Below are positions 24,803 through 32,846 of a DNA stretch of 64,000 bases, piece by piece. Origin of the DNA: CAMLOF01 sp041913045 (GTDB lineage Bacteria > Pseudomonadota > Gammaproteobacteria > Burkholderiales > Burkholderiaceae_C); NCBI GenBank assembly GCA_041913045.1, contig JAYSGB010000013.1, forward strand, positions 26,429 through 90,428, in the 5' to 3' direction. Both the position numbers and the translations under genes were made by a program. Each line of letters opens with the position of its first letter. Position 1 is the stretch's first letter. A model generated the notes under the pieces. The model saw nothing but the letters and a program-made list of their open reading frames with translations, did not search any database and was not told where the DNA came from.

Positions 24803-26182
24803 TCAATCGTCCTCGCCTGCCTGTAACGCAGGCAACACAGACGAAACATCGGCGCCTGGCAACGCCTCTACCTTTTTGAGTGCCCTGCCCATGGCACGGC
24901 TGCGAACTTCGGCACTTTCCAGCGTATTAAGCACGGTTTGCGTCTGGTTCTTGACCTTGGCCAGCACGTCACCAAACTTGCCAAACTCGGTTTTGACGGC
25001 GCCCAGCACCTGCCAGACCTCACTGGACCGCTTTTCAAGCGCCAGCGTACGAAAGCCCATCTGCAGCGCATTGAGCATGGCCAGCAAGGTGGTGGGGCCT
25101 GCCAGCGTGACGCGGTGCTCGCGCTGCAAGGCTTCTACCAGGCCGGGACGGCGCAGCACCTCGGCGTAGAGCCCCTCGGTAGGCAGGAAGAGCAAAGCGA
25201 AGTCTGTGGTGTGCGGCGGCTCCAGGTATTTCTCGGCGATGGACTTGGCCTCCAGACGGACACGGGCCTCCAGCGCCTTGGCTGCAGCATCCGCCGCGAT
25301 CGGGTCAGCCACGCGTTGGGCTTCGAGCAGGCGCTCGTAGTCTTCGTTGGGGAACTTGGCGTCGATGGGCAACCAGACAGGTGTGCCGTCATCACCCTTG
25401 CCAGGCAGGCGGATGGCGAAATCGACCACGTTGCGGCTACCTGGGCGGGTGGCCACCTGCGTAGCGTACTGCTCGGGGGTGAACACCTGTTCCAGCAGCG
25501 CGGCCAGCTGTGCCTCGCCGAACATGCCACGCGTTTTCACGTTGGTGAGCAGGTGCTTCAGGTCACCCACACCAGCGGCCAGGCTTTGCATTTCGCCCAG
25601 CCCCTTGTGCACCTGTTCCAGGCGCTGCGCCACGTGCTGGAAGCTTTCCGCCAGCCGGGTTTCCAGCGTCTTGTGGAGTTTTTCGTCCACGGTGGCGCGC
25701 ATTTCGTCCAGCTTGGTGGCGTTGCTCTGCTGCAGCTGGTTGAGCTGTGCTTCCAAAGTGGCGCGCACCTCGCCCAGCCGACGGGCATTGGCTTCGCTCA
25801 AGGCCTGTAATTGCTGGGTGAGCGTGTCGCCCAGCGTGCCGCGCAGCTGAACCAACTGCTGGGCGAAGGCATCTATCTGCGCGTTCTGGGTACGGGTGGT
25901 TTCAGCACCCTGCTTGAGCAGGGTGTCTTGGAAAGTGGCCAGGGTCTGGGTGACTTCCTGGCGCTGGCCGCGAGCAGACTCGCTGACCTCACGGCGCAGT
26001 TCGCGCTCCAGCCGGTCGATGCGCTCGACCTGTGCTTGCATCAAGGCCAGCGCCTGTTGGCGTTCCTGTGCAGCCTGAGGATCTTGCTCTGCAGCGCTTT
26101 TGACGAGCCATGCCAGCCACGCCAGCACGGCAACCTGAACAACGGCCAGCAGCGCCAGCCACACATTGGGGAATTCAGTCAT
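24803..26182 (-). CDS. rmuC: DNA recombination protein RmuC
   Basis: A 459-residue protein of the RmuC family, which limits inversions between short repeats in E. coli. An N-terminal membrane helix (about 7-27) is followed by a long coiled coil (about 35-195, Gln/Leu/Arg rich) and the RmuC nuclease-like core (about 200-410; RGMFGEAQLAALLEQVFTPE, LPIDAKFPNEDYERL, FALLFLPTEGLYAEVLRRPG). Seven bases separate it from the upstream dehydrogenase gene, so the nitroreductase-FKBP-dehydrogenase-rmuC group is probably one operon. Confidence 0.94.
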   Translation of the reverse strand: MTEFPNVWLALLAVVQVAVLAWLAWLVKSAAEQDPQAAQERQQALALMQAQVERIDRLERELRREVSESARGQRQEVTQTLATFQDTLLKQGAETTRTQNAQIDAFAQQLVQLRGTLGDTLTQQLQALSEANARRLGEVRATLEAQLNQLQQSNATKLDEMRATVDEKLHKTLETRLAESFQHVAQRLEQVHKGLGEMQSLAAGVGDLKHLLTNVKTRGMFGEAQLAALLEQVFTPEQYATQVATRPGSRNVVDFAIRLPGKGDDGTPVWLPIDAKFPNEDYERLLEAQRVADPIAADAAAKALEARVRLEAKSIAEKYLEPPHTTDFALLFLPTEGLYAEVLRRPGLVEALQREHRVTLAGPTTLLAMLNALQMGFRTLALEKRSSEVWQVLGAVKTEFGKFGDVLAKVKNQTQTVLNTLESAEVRSRAMGRALKKVEALPGADVSSVLPALQAGEDD

Positions 26183-26189
26183 TCCCCGA

Positions 26190-27185
26190 TTATGTGGCCG
26201 CGCGCAACTGCTCCGGAGTGTTCACAGGGGTCAAAGGCTTGCCTTGGGTCAGGAAGGCGATCAGGTTGTCGGCCGCCAGGTTGGCCATGGCAAGTCGCGT
26301 GGCGCGCGTGGCGCTGGCAATGTGGGGCGTGAGCACCACGTTCGGCACGGTGAGCAGGTCTGGGTGGATCTTGGGCTCACCTTCAAACACGTCCAGCCCA
26401 GCGGCGGCGATGCGCTTGTCGCGCAGGGCCTGTGCCAGCGCTGCGTCGTCCACAATGCCGCCACGCGCGATGTTGACCAGCGTTGCCGTGGGCTTCATGA
26501 GCGCCAGTTCAGCCGCGCCGATGGCGTGGTGGTTCTGCGGCGTGTAGGGCAGGACGAGCACGAGGTGGTCGGCCTGGCGCAGCAGCTCTTCCTTGCTGAC
26601 GTAGGTAGCCTTGCACTCTGCCTCGGTGGCTGCGTCCAGCCGTGAGCGGTTGTGGTAAATCACCCGCATGCCAAAGCCGAGTGCGCCGCGCCGGGCAATG
26701 CCCTGGCCGATGCGCCCCATGCCCAGAATGCCCAGGGTGCTGCCATGCACGTCCTGGCCCGCGAACATGTCGTAGGCCCAGCGGTTCCACTGGCCTGCGC
26801 GCAGGAAATGTTCGCTTTCGGCCATGCGCCGCGCCGCCGCCAGCAAGAGAGCAAAACCGAAGTCGGCCGTGGTTTCGGTCAGCACATCTGGCGTGTTGGT
26901 CCCCACCACGCCCGCAGCAGTCATGGCGGGCACATCAAAATTGTTGTACCCCACGGCCATGTTGGCCACGACGCGCAATTGCGGGCACGCCTGCAACAGC
27001 GCTGCGTCGATGCGCTGGCTACCGGTGGTGAGCGCCCCCACGTGCCCTTGCAGGCGTTGGCGCAACTCCTCCGGCGACCATTCGTCGTCGTTCTCGTTGT
27101 AGCTGATGTCGAAGTGGCTGCGCAGGCGCTCCAGAACTTCGGGGAAGATGGCTCGTGCCACCAAGACGCGGGGGCGATTGCTCAT
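26190..27185 (-). CDS. D-2-hydroxyacid dehydrogenase (glyoxylate/hydroxypyruvate reductase type)
   Basis: A 331-residue NAD(P)-dependent reductase of D-2-hydroxy acids, closest in motif to D-glycerate dehydrogenase/glyoxylate reductase. The NAD motif is GILGMGRIGQGIARRG (about 153-168); VNIARGGIVDDAALAQAL and the catalytic arginine, glutamate (FEGEPKIHPDLL) and histidine (TPHIASAT) are present. Starts 3 bases after the FKBP stop. Confidence 0.9.
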   Translation of the reverse strand: MSNRPRVLVARAIFPEVLERLRSHFDISYNENDDEWSPEELRQRLQGHVGALTTGSQRIDAALLQACPQLRVVANMAVGYNNFDVPAMTAAGVVGTNTPDVLTETTADFGFALLLAAARRMAESEHFLRAGQWNRWAYDMFAGQDVHGSTLGILGMGRIGQGIARRGALGFGMRVIYHNRSRLDAATEAECKATYVSKEELLRQADHLVLVLPYTPQNHHAIGAAELALMKPTATLVNIARGGIVDDAALAQALRDKRIAAAGLDVFEGEPKIHPDLLTVPNVVLTPHIASATRATRLAMANLAADNLIAFLTQGKPLTPVNTPEQLRAAT

Positions 27186-27188
27186 GGC

Positions 27189-27536
27189 TCAGACCGCCAG
27201 CAGTTCAACTTCGAAGAGCAAGGTGGCGTTGGGCGGAATCACGCCACCCGCGCCACGCGCACCGTAGCCAAGCTCAGGCGGGATGACCAGGCGGCGCGTG
27301 CCGCCCACAGCCATGCCCTGCACGCCCTCGTCCCAGCCCTTGATGACATGCCCCGCGCCAAGCGGAAACACGAAAGGCTGGCCACGGTCTTTGCTGGAGT
27401 CGAATTTGCCGCCCTGCTCGCCGTTGTTGTAGAGCCAGCCGGTGTAGTGCACGCTGACGCGTTGGCCTGCGCGGGCAACGTCGCCGCTGCCCACCACGGT
27501 GTCTTCAAATTGCAGGCCGCTGGGAGTGGTGTTCAT
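27189..27536 (-). CDS. FKBP-type peptidyl-prolyl cis-trans isomerase
   Basis: A 115-residue single-domain FKBP without signal peptide, therefore a cytoplasmic prolyl isomerase. VSVHYTGWLYNNGEQGGKFD, PFVFPLGAGHVIKGWDEGVQ and IPPELGYGARGAGGVIPPNA contain the usual binding-pocket aromatics. The start ATG at 27536 has AAAGGA 7 bases upstream; the frame is open further back but overlaps the nitroreductase gene. Confidence 0.94.
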   Translation of the reverse strand: MNTTPSGLQFEDTVVGSGDVARAGQRVSVHYTGWLYNNGEQGGKFDSSKDRGQPFVFPLGAGHVIKGWDEGVQGMAVGGTRRLVIPPELGYGARGAGGVIPPNATLLFEVELLAV

Positions 27537-27561
27537 GAGAATTCCTTTCGGTGGTTTGTTT

Positions 27562-28296
27562 TTATTCGAGCCAGGTGGTGAAGTCTTGCACCGGCTCGCG
27601 CGGGGTGACGAAGGTGTTGACCTTGTCTGATGGGTCGGCGTAGCCCAGGGCCATGCCACAGACCAGCATTTCATTGTCGCCCGCGCCCACATGGGGCAGG
27701 ATGATGCTGGCGAAATTGTTCCAGGCGGCCTGGGGGCATGTGTCCAGCCCATGTGCGCGTGCAGCCACCATCAGGTTCTGCATGAACATGCCCGTGTCCA
27801 CGAGCGCACCGCCGCCCATGATTTTGTCCACGGTGAACATCAGCCCCACGGGCGCGTCGAAGAACTTGAAGTTGCGCTGGTGCTGCGCGTGCATCTTGTC
27901 CTTGTCGCCCTTGGTAATACCGAGCAGACCGTACAGACCCCAGCCGTTTTCGCGGCGGCGGTCGATGTAGGGGCTCACCCACTGGCGCGGGTAGTAGTCG
28001 TAGGCTTCCTGGTACTGCTCGGCCAGCGCGGGGTTGGCGCGAATGGCGTCATGCGCGGCACAGACCTTTTGCACCAAGGCGTCGCGCGAGGCGCCTTGGA
28101 GCACATAGACCTTCCAGGGCTGGGTGTTCGTACCAGAGGGCGCACGGCTGGCCACGCGCAGCAAGTGTTCAATCGTGTCGCGCGGCACCGGCTTGGGCAG
28201 GAAGGCCCGTACCGACAGACGCCCCTCAATGGCGGCATCCACACTGGCAGGATCGGCCACTGGCGGACGGCTCAGGGCGGGCGGGTTCTGGCTCAT
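27562..28296 (-). CDS. nitroreductase family oxidoreductase
   Basis: A 244-residue FMN-dependent NAD(P)H oxidoreductase. The FMN-binding N-terminal RLSVRAFLPKPV, the RAPSGTNTQPWKVYVL motif near 46-61 and the C-terminal VCGMALGYADPSDKVN are family hallmarks. I choose ATG 28296 because GGAG lies 6 bases upstream, while the ATG four codons earlier (28308) has no ribosome site. A perfect 20-base palindrome lies just upstream at 28316-28335 and is shared with the SDR gene at 32847. Substrate unknown. Confidence 0.88.
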   Translation of the reverse strand: MSQNPPALSRPPVADPASVDAAIEGRLSVRAFLPKPVPRDTIEHLLRVASRAPSGTNTQPWKVYVLQGASRDALVQKVCAAHDAIRANPALAEQYQEAYDYYPRQWVSPYIDRRRENGWGLYGLLGITKGDKDKMHAQHQRNFKFFDAPVGLMFTVDKIMGGGALVDTGMFMQNLMVAARAHGLDTCPQAAWNNFASIILPHVGAGDNEMLVCGMALGYADPSDKVNTFVTPREPVQDFTTWLE

Positions 28297-28315
28297 TTCT
28301 GTCTCCATGCTGATG

Positions 28316-28335
28316 TGACGTTTACGTAAACGTCA
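28316..28335. promoter_or_regulatory. perfect palindrome operator upstream of the nitroreductase operon
   Basis: TGACGTTTACGTAAACGTCA is a perfect 20-base palindrome immediately downstream of a possible -10 (CATAAT on the minus strand). Together with the adjacent -10-like element, 24 bases (28318-28341) are identical to 32794-32817 in front of the SDR gene. The motif resembles sites described for LiuR-type MerR regulators of branched-chain amino acid breakdown; that assignment is from memory and inference. Confidence 0.75.
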
Positions 28336-28373
28336 ATTATGTAGTTATTGCTGATGCGCTGCAGAGTCAATGG

Positions 28374-28811
28374 TCATTGCAAGGCCTCTAGCGCGCTTCT
28401 CAGCGGATCTGGCAAAGGTACGGGACGCCGCGTCTGCCGGTCCACATACACGTGGACGAAATGACCGCTGGCCGCCGTCTGCTCACCTCCACTGCCAAAC
28501 AGCCCAACTTCGTAGCGCACGCTGGAACGCCCCATGTGCGCTACCCGCAAGCCAGCATGGACTGTGTCGGGGAAAGCCAACGGTGCAAAGTAATTGCACT
28601 GCGTTTCAATCACCAGTCCGATCACTTGGCCAGCATGGATGTCCAAAGCGCCCTGCTCGATCAGGTAGCCGTTGACCGCCGTATCAAACCAGCTGTAATA
28701 GACCACGTTGTTCACGTGGCCGTATATGTCGTTGTCCATCCAACGCGTTCCGATGACACGAAACACACGGTAGGCACTGCGCGGCTGTGGTTGAGGGCGG
28801 TCGCTGCTCAT
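28374..28811 (-). CDS. acyl-CoA thioesterase, hot-dog fold (4HBT family)
   Basis: A 145-residue YbgC/FadM-like thioesterase that hydrolyses acyl-CoA. RWMDNDIYGHVNNVVYYSWF-DTA near 25-47 carries the catalytic aspartate of the family, and RVAHMGRSSVRYEVGLF the second strand motif. The ATG at 28811 overlaps the stop of the deacetylase gene (ATGA), so the two are co-translated; an earlier in-frame ATG at 28865 is less likely. Confidence 0.87.
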   Translation of the reverse strand: MSSDRPQPQPRSAYRVFRVIGTRWMDNDIYGHVNNVVYYSWFDTAVNGYLIEQGALDIHAGQVIGLVIETQCNYFAPLAFPDTVHAGLRVAHMGRSSVRYEVGLFGSGGEQTAASGHFVHVYVDRQTRRPVPLPDPLRSALEALQ

Positions 28812-29779
28812 GCCGCCCGATTGTGCCAGCCCCCTGCTGCGCGCCATGCCTGCCAGCGCTGCCAATGTGACACTGCCACACGGAAGGTGTTGACCTGCAC
28901 GCGCACGGTGGTGGAGATATCGTGTCCATAGCCACCGGCCATGGACATGGCTACGGGTATGCGGCGCTGCCAGGCCCAGTCGAACACGCGCCGGTCGCGG
29001 GCCTCCATGCCATCGTCGGTCAGCTTGAGTCGGCCGAGCCTGTCACCCTCATGGGGGTCAGCGCCCGCGAGGTAGATGATCAACCCGGGATCAAAACGAC
29101 GCTCCAACTCGCCCAGCCCGTGTTCCAGCGCCTCCAGATACTGGTCATCGCTACAGCCATCGGGCAGTTCGATATCGCAATCGCTGGGCTCCTTGCGGAA
29201 CGGGAAATTGCGGGCGCCGTGCAAGGAAAGCGTGAAAACCGTGTCGTCGTCCTTGAAGATGCTGGCCGTTCCGTTGCCTTGGTGAACATCCAGGTCAATG
29301 ACCGCCACATGCAACGGACGCAGCCTGTTAGTGTGCCCCTGGCGCGCCCACTCCGCCTGCATGAGCCTGGCCGCCACGGCAGTGTCGTTGAACACGCAAA
29401 AACCGCTGCCTTTATTGGCGTAGGAATGATGCGTGCCACCTGCAAGGTTGGCGGCGACACCCTCGCCAGCCAGCGCAACCCGGCAGGCTTGCACTGTGGC
29501 CCCAACGGAACGGCGTGCCCGCTCTGCCATGGCTGGCGTCCAGGGAAATCCAATCTCCCGTTGCTCGGCGGGTGTCAGGCCACCATTGGCAACGGCCTCA
29601 ATGTATCGAGGGGTGTGCACGAGCGCCAACTCCCCGTCGGTGGCGGCCTGTGCCTGTCCCATGCGAATCTGCGGCAAGGAGTCGGCCAGCCGCTCCCGCA
29701 GCAGCGAATACTTGGCCATGGGGAAACGGTGCCCCTGCGGCAAGGGAAGAACAAAATGGTCGGCGTAGAAACTTTGCAC
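28808..29779 (-). CDS. histone deacetylase family (HDAC-like amidohydrolase)
   Basis: A zinc-dependent deacetylase of the HDAC/acetoin-utilisation superfamily, about 323 residues. The active-site pair in AGGTHHSYANKGSGFCVFND (H117-H118 from the proposed start), zinc ligands in VIDLDVHQGNGTASIF (D164, H166) and LAGADPHEGDRLGRLKL are intact. Natural substrate unknown; protein lysine or small acetyl-amides are possible. No ATG precedes the conserved SFYADHFVLPLPQGHRFPM, so a GTG start at 29779 (or GTG 29794) is proposed with low certainty. Confidence 0.85.
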   Translation of the reverse strand: MQSFYADHFVLPLPQGHRFPMAKYSLLRERLADSLPQIRMGQAQAATDGELALVHTPRYIEAVANGGLTPAEQREIGFPWTPAMAERARRSVGATVQACRVALAGEGVAANLAGGTHHSYANKGSGFCVFNDTAVAARLMQAEWARQGHTNRLRPLHVAVIDLDVHQGNGTASIFKDDDTVFTLSLHGARNFPFRKEPSDCDIELPDGCSDDQYLEALEHGLGELERRFDPGLIIYLAGADPHEGDRLGRLKLTDDGMEARDRRVFDWAWQRRIPVAMSMAGGYGHDISTTVRVQVNTFRVAVSHWQRWQAWRAAGGWHNRAA

Positions 29780-29835
29780 ACGAACATTCTGCACGGGGTG
29801 AACAGAACATTTTTGCTGCGACGCAACAAAGCCCC

Positions 29836-29863
29836 TTGCAATTCGGTGAACGATGCCTATAAT
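29836..29863 (+). promoter_or_regulatory. sigma-70 promoter of the phasin gene
   Basis: TTGCAA (29836-29841), a 16-base spacer and a perfect TATAAT (29858-29863), about 98 bases before the phasin start. Confidence 0.65.
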
Positions 29864-29961
29864 TGAAGCCATGTTGCAGCGCAGCAAATGAGCAAGAACA
29901 TAGACTTGCATCGACATGCGGCCCTCAACATCCCTTCGACCCTTGCATTTGGAGTATGACG

Positions 29962-30504
29962 ATGCTGACCGCTGAGCAACTGCTTGCCGCCCAGAAAGCC
30001 AACATGGAAACCCTGTTCGGTCTGACCCAGAAGGCCTTCGAAGGTGTTGAGCGTCTGGTGGACCTGAACGTGCAGGCCACCAAGGCCGCACTGACCGAAT
30101 CCGCCACCAATGCACAGGCATTGATGAGCGTCAAGGACGCACAGGAACTGATTGCCCTGCAGGCATCTTTGATGCAGCCCCTGGCTGAGAAAACTGCCGC
30201 CTACAGCCGCCAGCTGTACGAGATTGCCTCTGGCACGGGCGCTGAATTTGCCAAAGCTGCTGAAGGCCAGGCCAGCGATGCCCAGCAAAAATTCATGGCC
30301 GTTGTAGATAACGTTGCCAAGAACGCCCCCGCTGGCTCCGAAACTGCCGTGGCCGTGATGAAGAATGCCGTGGCCGCTGCCACTACCGCCATGGAATCGG
30401 TGCAGAAGGCCGTCAAGCAGGCCAATGAAATCGCCGAAAGCAATTTCCACGCGGTGGCCGCCAGCGCCACCCAGGCTGCAAAGCCCGCAGCCAAGAAGCG
30501 CTGA
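29962..30504 (+). CDS. phaP: phasin family protein
   Basis: A 180-residue amphipathic helical protein that coats polyhydroxyalkanoate granules. MLTAEQLLAAQKANMETLFG-LTQKAFEGVERLVDLN is the conserved phasin N-terminus; the C-terminus is Ala/Lys rich (ATQAAKPAAKKR). GGAG at 29951-29954 is 7 bases from ATG 29962 but only 1 base from ATG 29956 (MTMLTAEQ), so I choose 29962. Own promoter upstream and terminator downstream make it monocistronic. No phaC is in the window. Confidence 0.93.
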   Translation: MLTAEQLLAAQKANMETLFGLTQKAFEGVERLVDLNVQATKAALTESATNAQALMSVKDAQELIALQASLMQPLAEKTAAYSRQLYEIASGTGAEFAKAAEGQASDAQQKFMAVVDNVAKNAPAGSETAVAVMKNAVAAATTAMESVQKAVKQANEIAESNFHAVAASATQAAKPAAKKR

Positions 30505-30563
30505 GAGTTTCTTTTTCGGTTGTCTCCTCGGGTCTCTTCGAAGTCGGATTCAGGGACCCTTTC

Positions 30564-30594
30564 AAGGCCTCCCCTCTGGGTGAGGCCTTTTTTT
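30564..30594 (+). terminator. terminator after phasin
   Basis: Stem AAGGCCTC / GAGGCCTT followed by a T-run. Confidence 0.92.
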
Positions 30595-30610
30595 AATGCC
30601 CTCCGGTTGT

Positions 30611-31585
30611 TCAAAGGCTGCGCGCGGCCAGTTCCGGGCGGCGCAAGGCCTGCAATTGCTCACGCAATCTGGGCAACATGGCATGCATGGCTTCCCGCCC
30701 TGCCACCATGGAGCGCTGACGTGAGGCGAAGTCGGCGCTACCAACCCCTTGCAGCGAGGGGCGCACCACCACGTCAGCACCGGACAGCACGTACTTGTTG
30801 ATACTCTGACCCATGATGGCGAAGGTCTGCAAAACGACGCGGAATGCATCGGTTGTGGCCTGCCCGTCTGGCGCGCTGGAAATATCCACCGCGATCACCA
30901 GCTCAGCGCCCATCTGGCGGGCCTGTTCCACGGGCACAGGGGCCACCAGACCGCCGTCGACATAATCCTTGCCAGAAATCTGCACAGGGGTGAAAACGCC
31001 GGGTACAGCGCTGGATGCCCTGACTGCTGCACCAGTGTCGCCACGTTGGAACAACACCCCTTTTCCAGTTCCCAGCTCCGTGGCCACTATGCCCAGAGGC
31101 ATGGACATTTCGTGTAGCTGTTTGCCTTGCACTTGCCGGTTGACGTAGCGCGCCAGCGCCTCTCCCCGCAACAAGCCCCGGTTGAACAGCGGAAGCGTCC
31201 AGTCTGCAATGGCGGCCTCTTCCATTTGCAGTGCTGCCTGCTCTAGCTCGGCGGCACTCTTGCCACTTGCGTACAGCGCCGCCACGAGGCTGCCTGCAGA
31301 CGTACCCACCACCAGGTCAGGCTTGATACCGTTTTGTTCGAGTACCTGAATGACGCCAACATGCGCGAAGCCACGAGCGGCGCCGCCTCCCAGAGCCAAA
31401 CCCACACGCGGAGCGCGCAGCTTGGGTGGCACTGGAACAGGTTCAGCCGTGGCGGGCTTGCCGACATTTGATGGGCCTAGCGTTCCGCAACCCGTCAAGG
31501 CTGCGGCGCCAAGCATTGCAACGGCCAAAAGGCCGCGCCGCGTTACGAACGGGTGGTGAAATTTCTCGGACATACTACTCTTCAA
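30611..31585 (-). CDS. patatin-like phospholipase lipoprotein (RssA-like)
   Basis: A 324-residue serine lipase. Signal segment RRGLLAVAMLGAAALTGC has a lipobox, so it should be membrane-anchored outside the cytoplasm. The patatin domain shows the oxyanion loop LALGGGAARGFAHVGV (about 64-79), the nucleophile elbow GTSAGSL (about 94) and the catalytic DGG (about 214). Divergent from the Fe3+-binding-protein gene; the first codons overlap its Fur/promoter region. Confidence 0.9.
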   Translation of the reverse strand: MKSSMSEKFHHPFVTRRGLLAVAMLGAAALTGCGTLGPSNVGKPATAEPVPVPPKLRAPRVGLALGGGAARGFAHVGVIQVLEQNGIKPDLVVGTSAGSLVAALYASGKSAAELEQAALQMEEAAIADWTLPLFNRGLLRGEALARYVNRQVQGKQLHEMSMPLGIVATELGTGKGVLFQRGDTGAAVRASSAVPGVFTPVQISGKDYVDGGLVAPVPVEQARQMGAELVIAVDISSAPDGQATTDAFRVVLQTFAIMGQSINKYVLSGADVVVRPSLQGVGSADFASRQRSMVAGREAMHAMLPRLREQLQALRRPELAARSL

Positions 31586-31588
31586 TAA

Positions 31589-31604
31589 GAATGATTTTCG
31601 TTTG
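31589..31604 (+). promoter_or_regulatory. Fur box upstream of the Fe3+-binding protein
   Basis: GAATGATTTTCGTTTG agrees at 14 of 16 positions with the frequent Fur site form GAATGATTATCATTTG. It is followed by TACTATAAC, a possible -10, in front of an iron-transport gene. Confidence 0.6.
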
Positions 31605-31674
31605 TGTTACTATAACCTTGACGGTCATCAAGTTGGCCGCCGAAGCACGAAAGACCCTCATCCATACACCCATG

Positions 31675-32727
31675 ATGAACTTCAAGACCACCCTGACCCG
31701 TATGCTCGCCGTGGCCGCAGCCTGTGGCGCCGCTTTTTCCGTCCAGGCACAGGACAAGGTTCTGAACCTCTACTCGGCGCGGCACTACCAGACCGACGAG
31801 GTGATGTACGAAACCTTTACCAAGACCACGGGCATCAAGATCAACCGCGTGGACGCAGACGATGCCGGTATTGTGGCGCGTCTGCGCGCTGAGGGTGCCG
31901 CATCTCCGGCAGACGTGATCTTGCTCGTGGACGCTGCGCGCATGGCATCTGCGGACAGCCAAGGTCTGTTCCGCCCCATCAAATCTGCCAAGCTGGACGC
32001 GGCGATTCCCGCAAACCTGCGCGCCACAGCCACGGCTGACGGAGTGACCTGGACCGGCTTCTCCACCCGTGCCCGCGTGATCGTGTACGACCCGCTGCGC
32101 GTGAAAGCCGCTGACGTGGCAACCTACGAGCAACTGGCCGACCCCAAGCTGAAAGGCCTGGTGTGCACCCGTTCGGGCTCGCACCCCTACAACCTATCGC
32201 TGTTTGCCACCGTGGTGGACCGCCTGGGCGACCAGAAAGGCGAAGCCTGGCTCAAGGGCGTGGTGGACAACATGGCCCGCGCGCCCAAAGGTGGCGACAC
32301 CGACCAGATCAAGGCCGTGGCCTCTGGCGAATGCGGTGTGGCCCTGAGCAACACTTACTACATTGCGCGCCTGGTGAAGTCCGACAAGCCCGAAGACCGC
32401 GCCGTGATGGAACGCGTTCGCGTGGTGTTCCCGAACCAGGGCACCTCTGGCACGCACGTCAACATTGCCGGCGCCGCAGTGGCCAAGCATGCCAAGCACC
32501 TGGACAACGCCGTGCAGTTCATGGAATTCCTGGCCAGCCCGTTTGCTCAGGAGTACTTTGCCAACGGCAACAACGAATTCCCTGCAGCCAAGGGCGTGAA
32601 GGTTGAAAACGCAGCTCTCAAGGCCATTGGCGGAGACAGCTTCAAGGCCGAGAACATCCCCCTGGGCGTGGTGGCCAAGAACATGACCAAGGTGCAGCAG
32701 ATGCTGGACCGCGTCGGCTTCAAGTGA
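31675..32727 (+). CDS. Fe(3+) ABC transporter substrate-binding protein
   Basis: A 350-residue periplasmic ferric-iron binding protein of the FbpA/FutA class. The Sec signal peptide ends AFSVQAQ-DK (about residue 25). KVLNLYSARHYQTDEVMYET, SNTYYIARL (iron-ligand tyrosine pair) and FPNQGTSGTHVNIAGAAVAK are family motifs. ATG 31672 one codon earlier is equally possible. No permease or ATPase gene is adjacent, so the transporter partners must lie elsewhere. A Fur box precedes it and a terminator follows. Confidence 0.93.
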   Translation: MNFKTTLTRMLAVAAACGAAFSVQAQDKVLNLYSARHYQTDEVMYETFTKTTGIKINRVDADDAGIVARLRAEGAASPADVILLVDAARMASADSQGLFRPIKSAKLDAAIPANLRATATADGVTWTGFSTRARVIVYDPLRVKAADVATYEQLADPKLKGLVCTRSGSHPYNLSLFATVVDRLGDQKGEAWLKGVVDNMARAPKGGDTDQIKAVASGECGVALSNTYYIARLVKSDKPEDRAVMERVRVVFPNQGTSGTHVNIAGAAVAKHAKHLDNAVQFMEFLASPFAQEYFANGNNEFPAAKGVKVENAALKAIGGDSFKAENIPLGVVAKNMTKVQQMLDRVGFK

Positions 32728-32762
32728 CCCCGACTGCCGGAACCCCCACCGGCATACTTGAT

Positions 32763-32789
32763 AGCCCGTTCCCTGAGCGGGCTTTTTTT
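32763..32789 (+). terminator. terminator after the Fe3+-binding protein
   Basis: Stem AGCCCG / CGGGCT, followed by seven T. Confidence 0.9.
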
Positions 32790-32793
32790 GCGC

Positions 32794-32827
32794 CATAATT
32801 GACGTTTACGTAAACGTAAACGTAAAC
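32794..32827 (+). promoter_or_regulatory. repeated ACGTAAAC operator upstream of the SDR gene
   Basis: A CATAAT -10-like element runs into TTGACGTTTACGTAAACGT, which then continues with two more AAACGT units. It matches 18 of 20 positions of the palindrome at 28316-28335 and a 24-base stretch is identical. It ends 20 bases before the SDR start codon and overlaps the likely transcription start, suggesting repression by the same factor. Confidence 0.75.
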
Positions 32828-32846
32828 AACTCACAGGAGTGGACAG

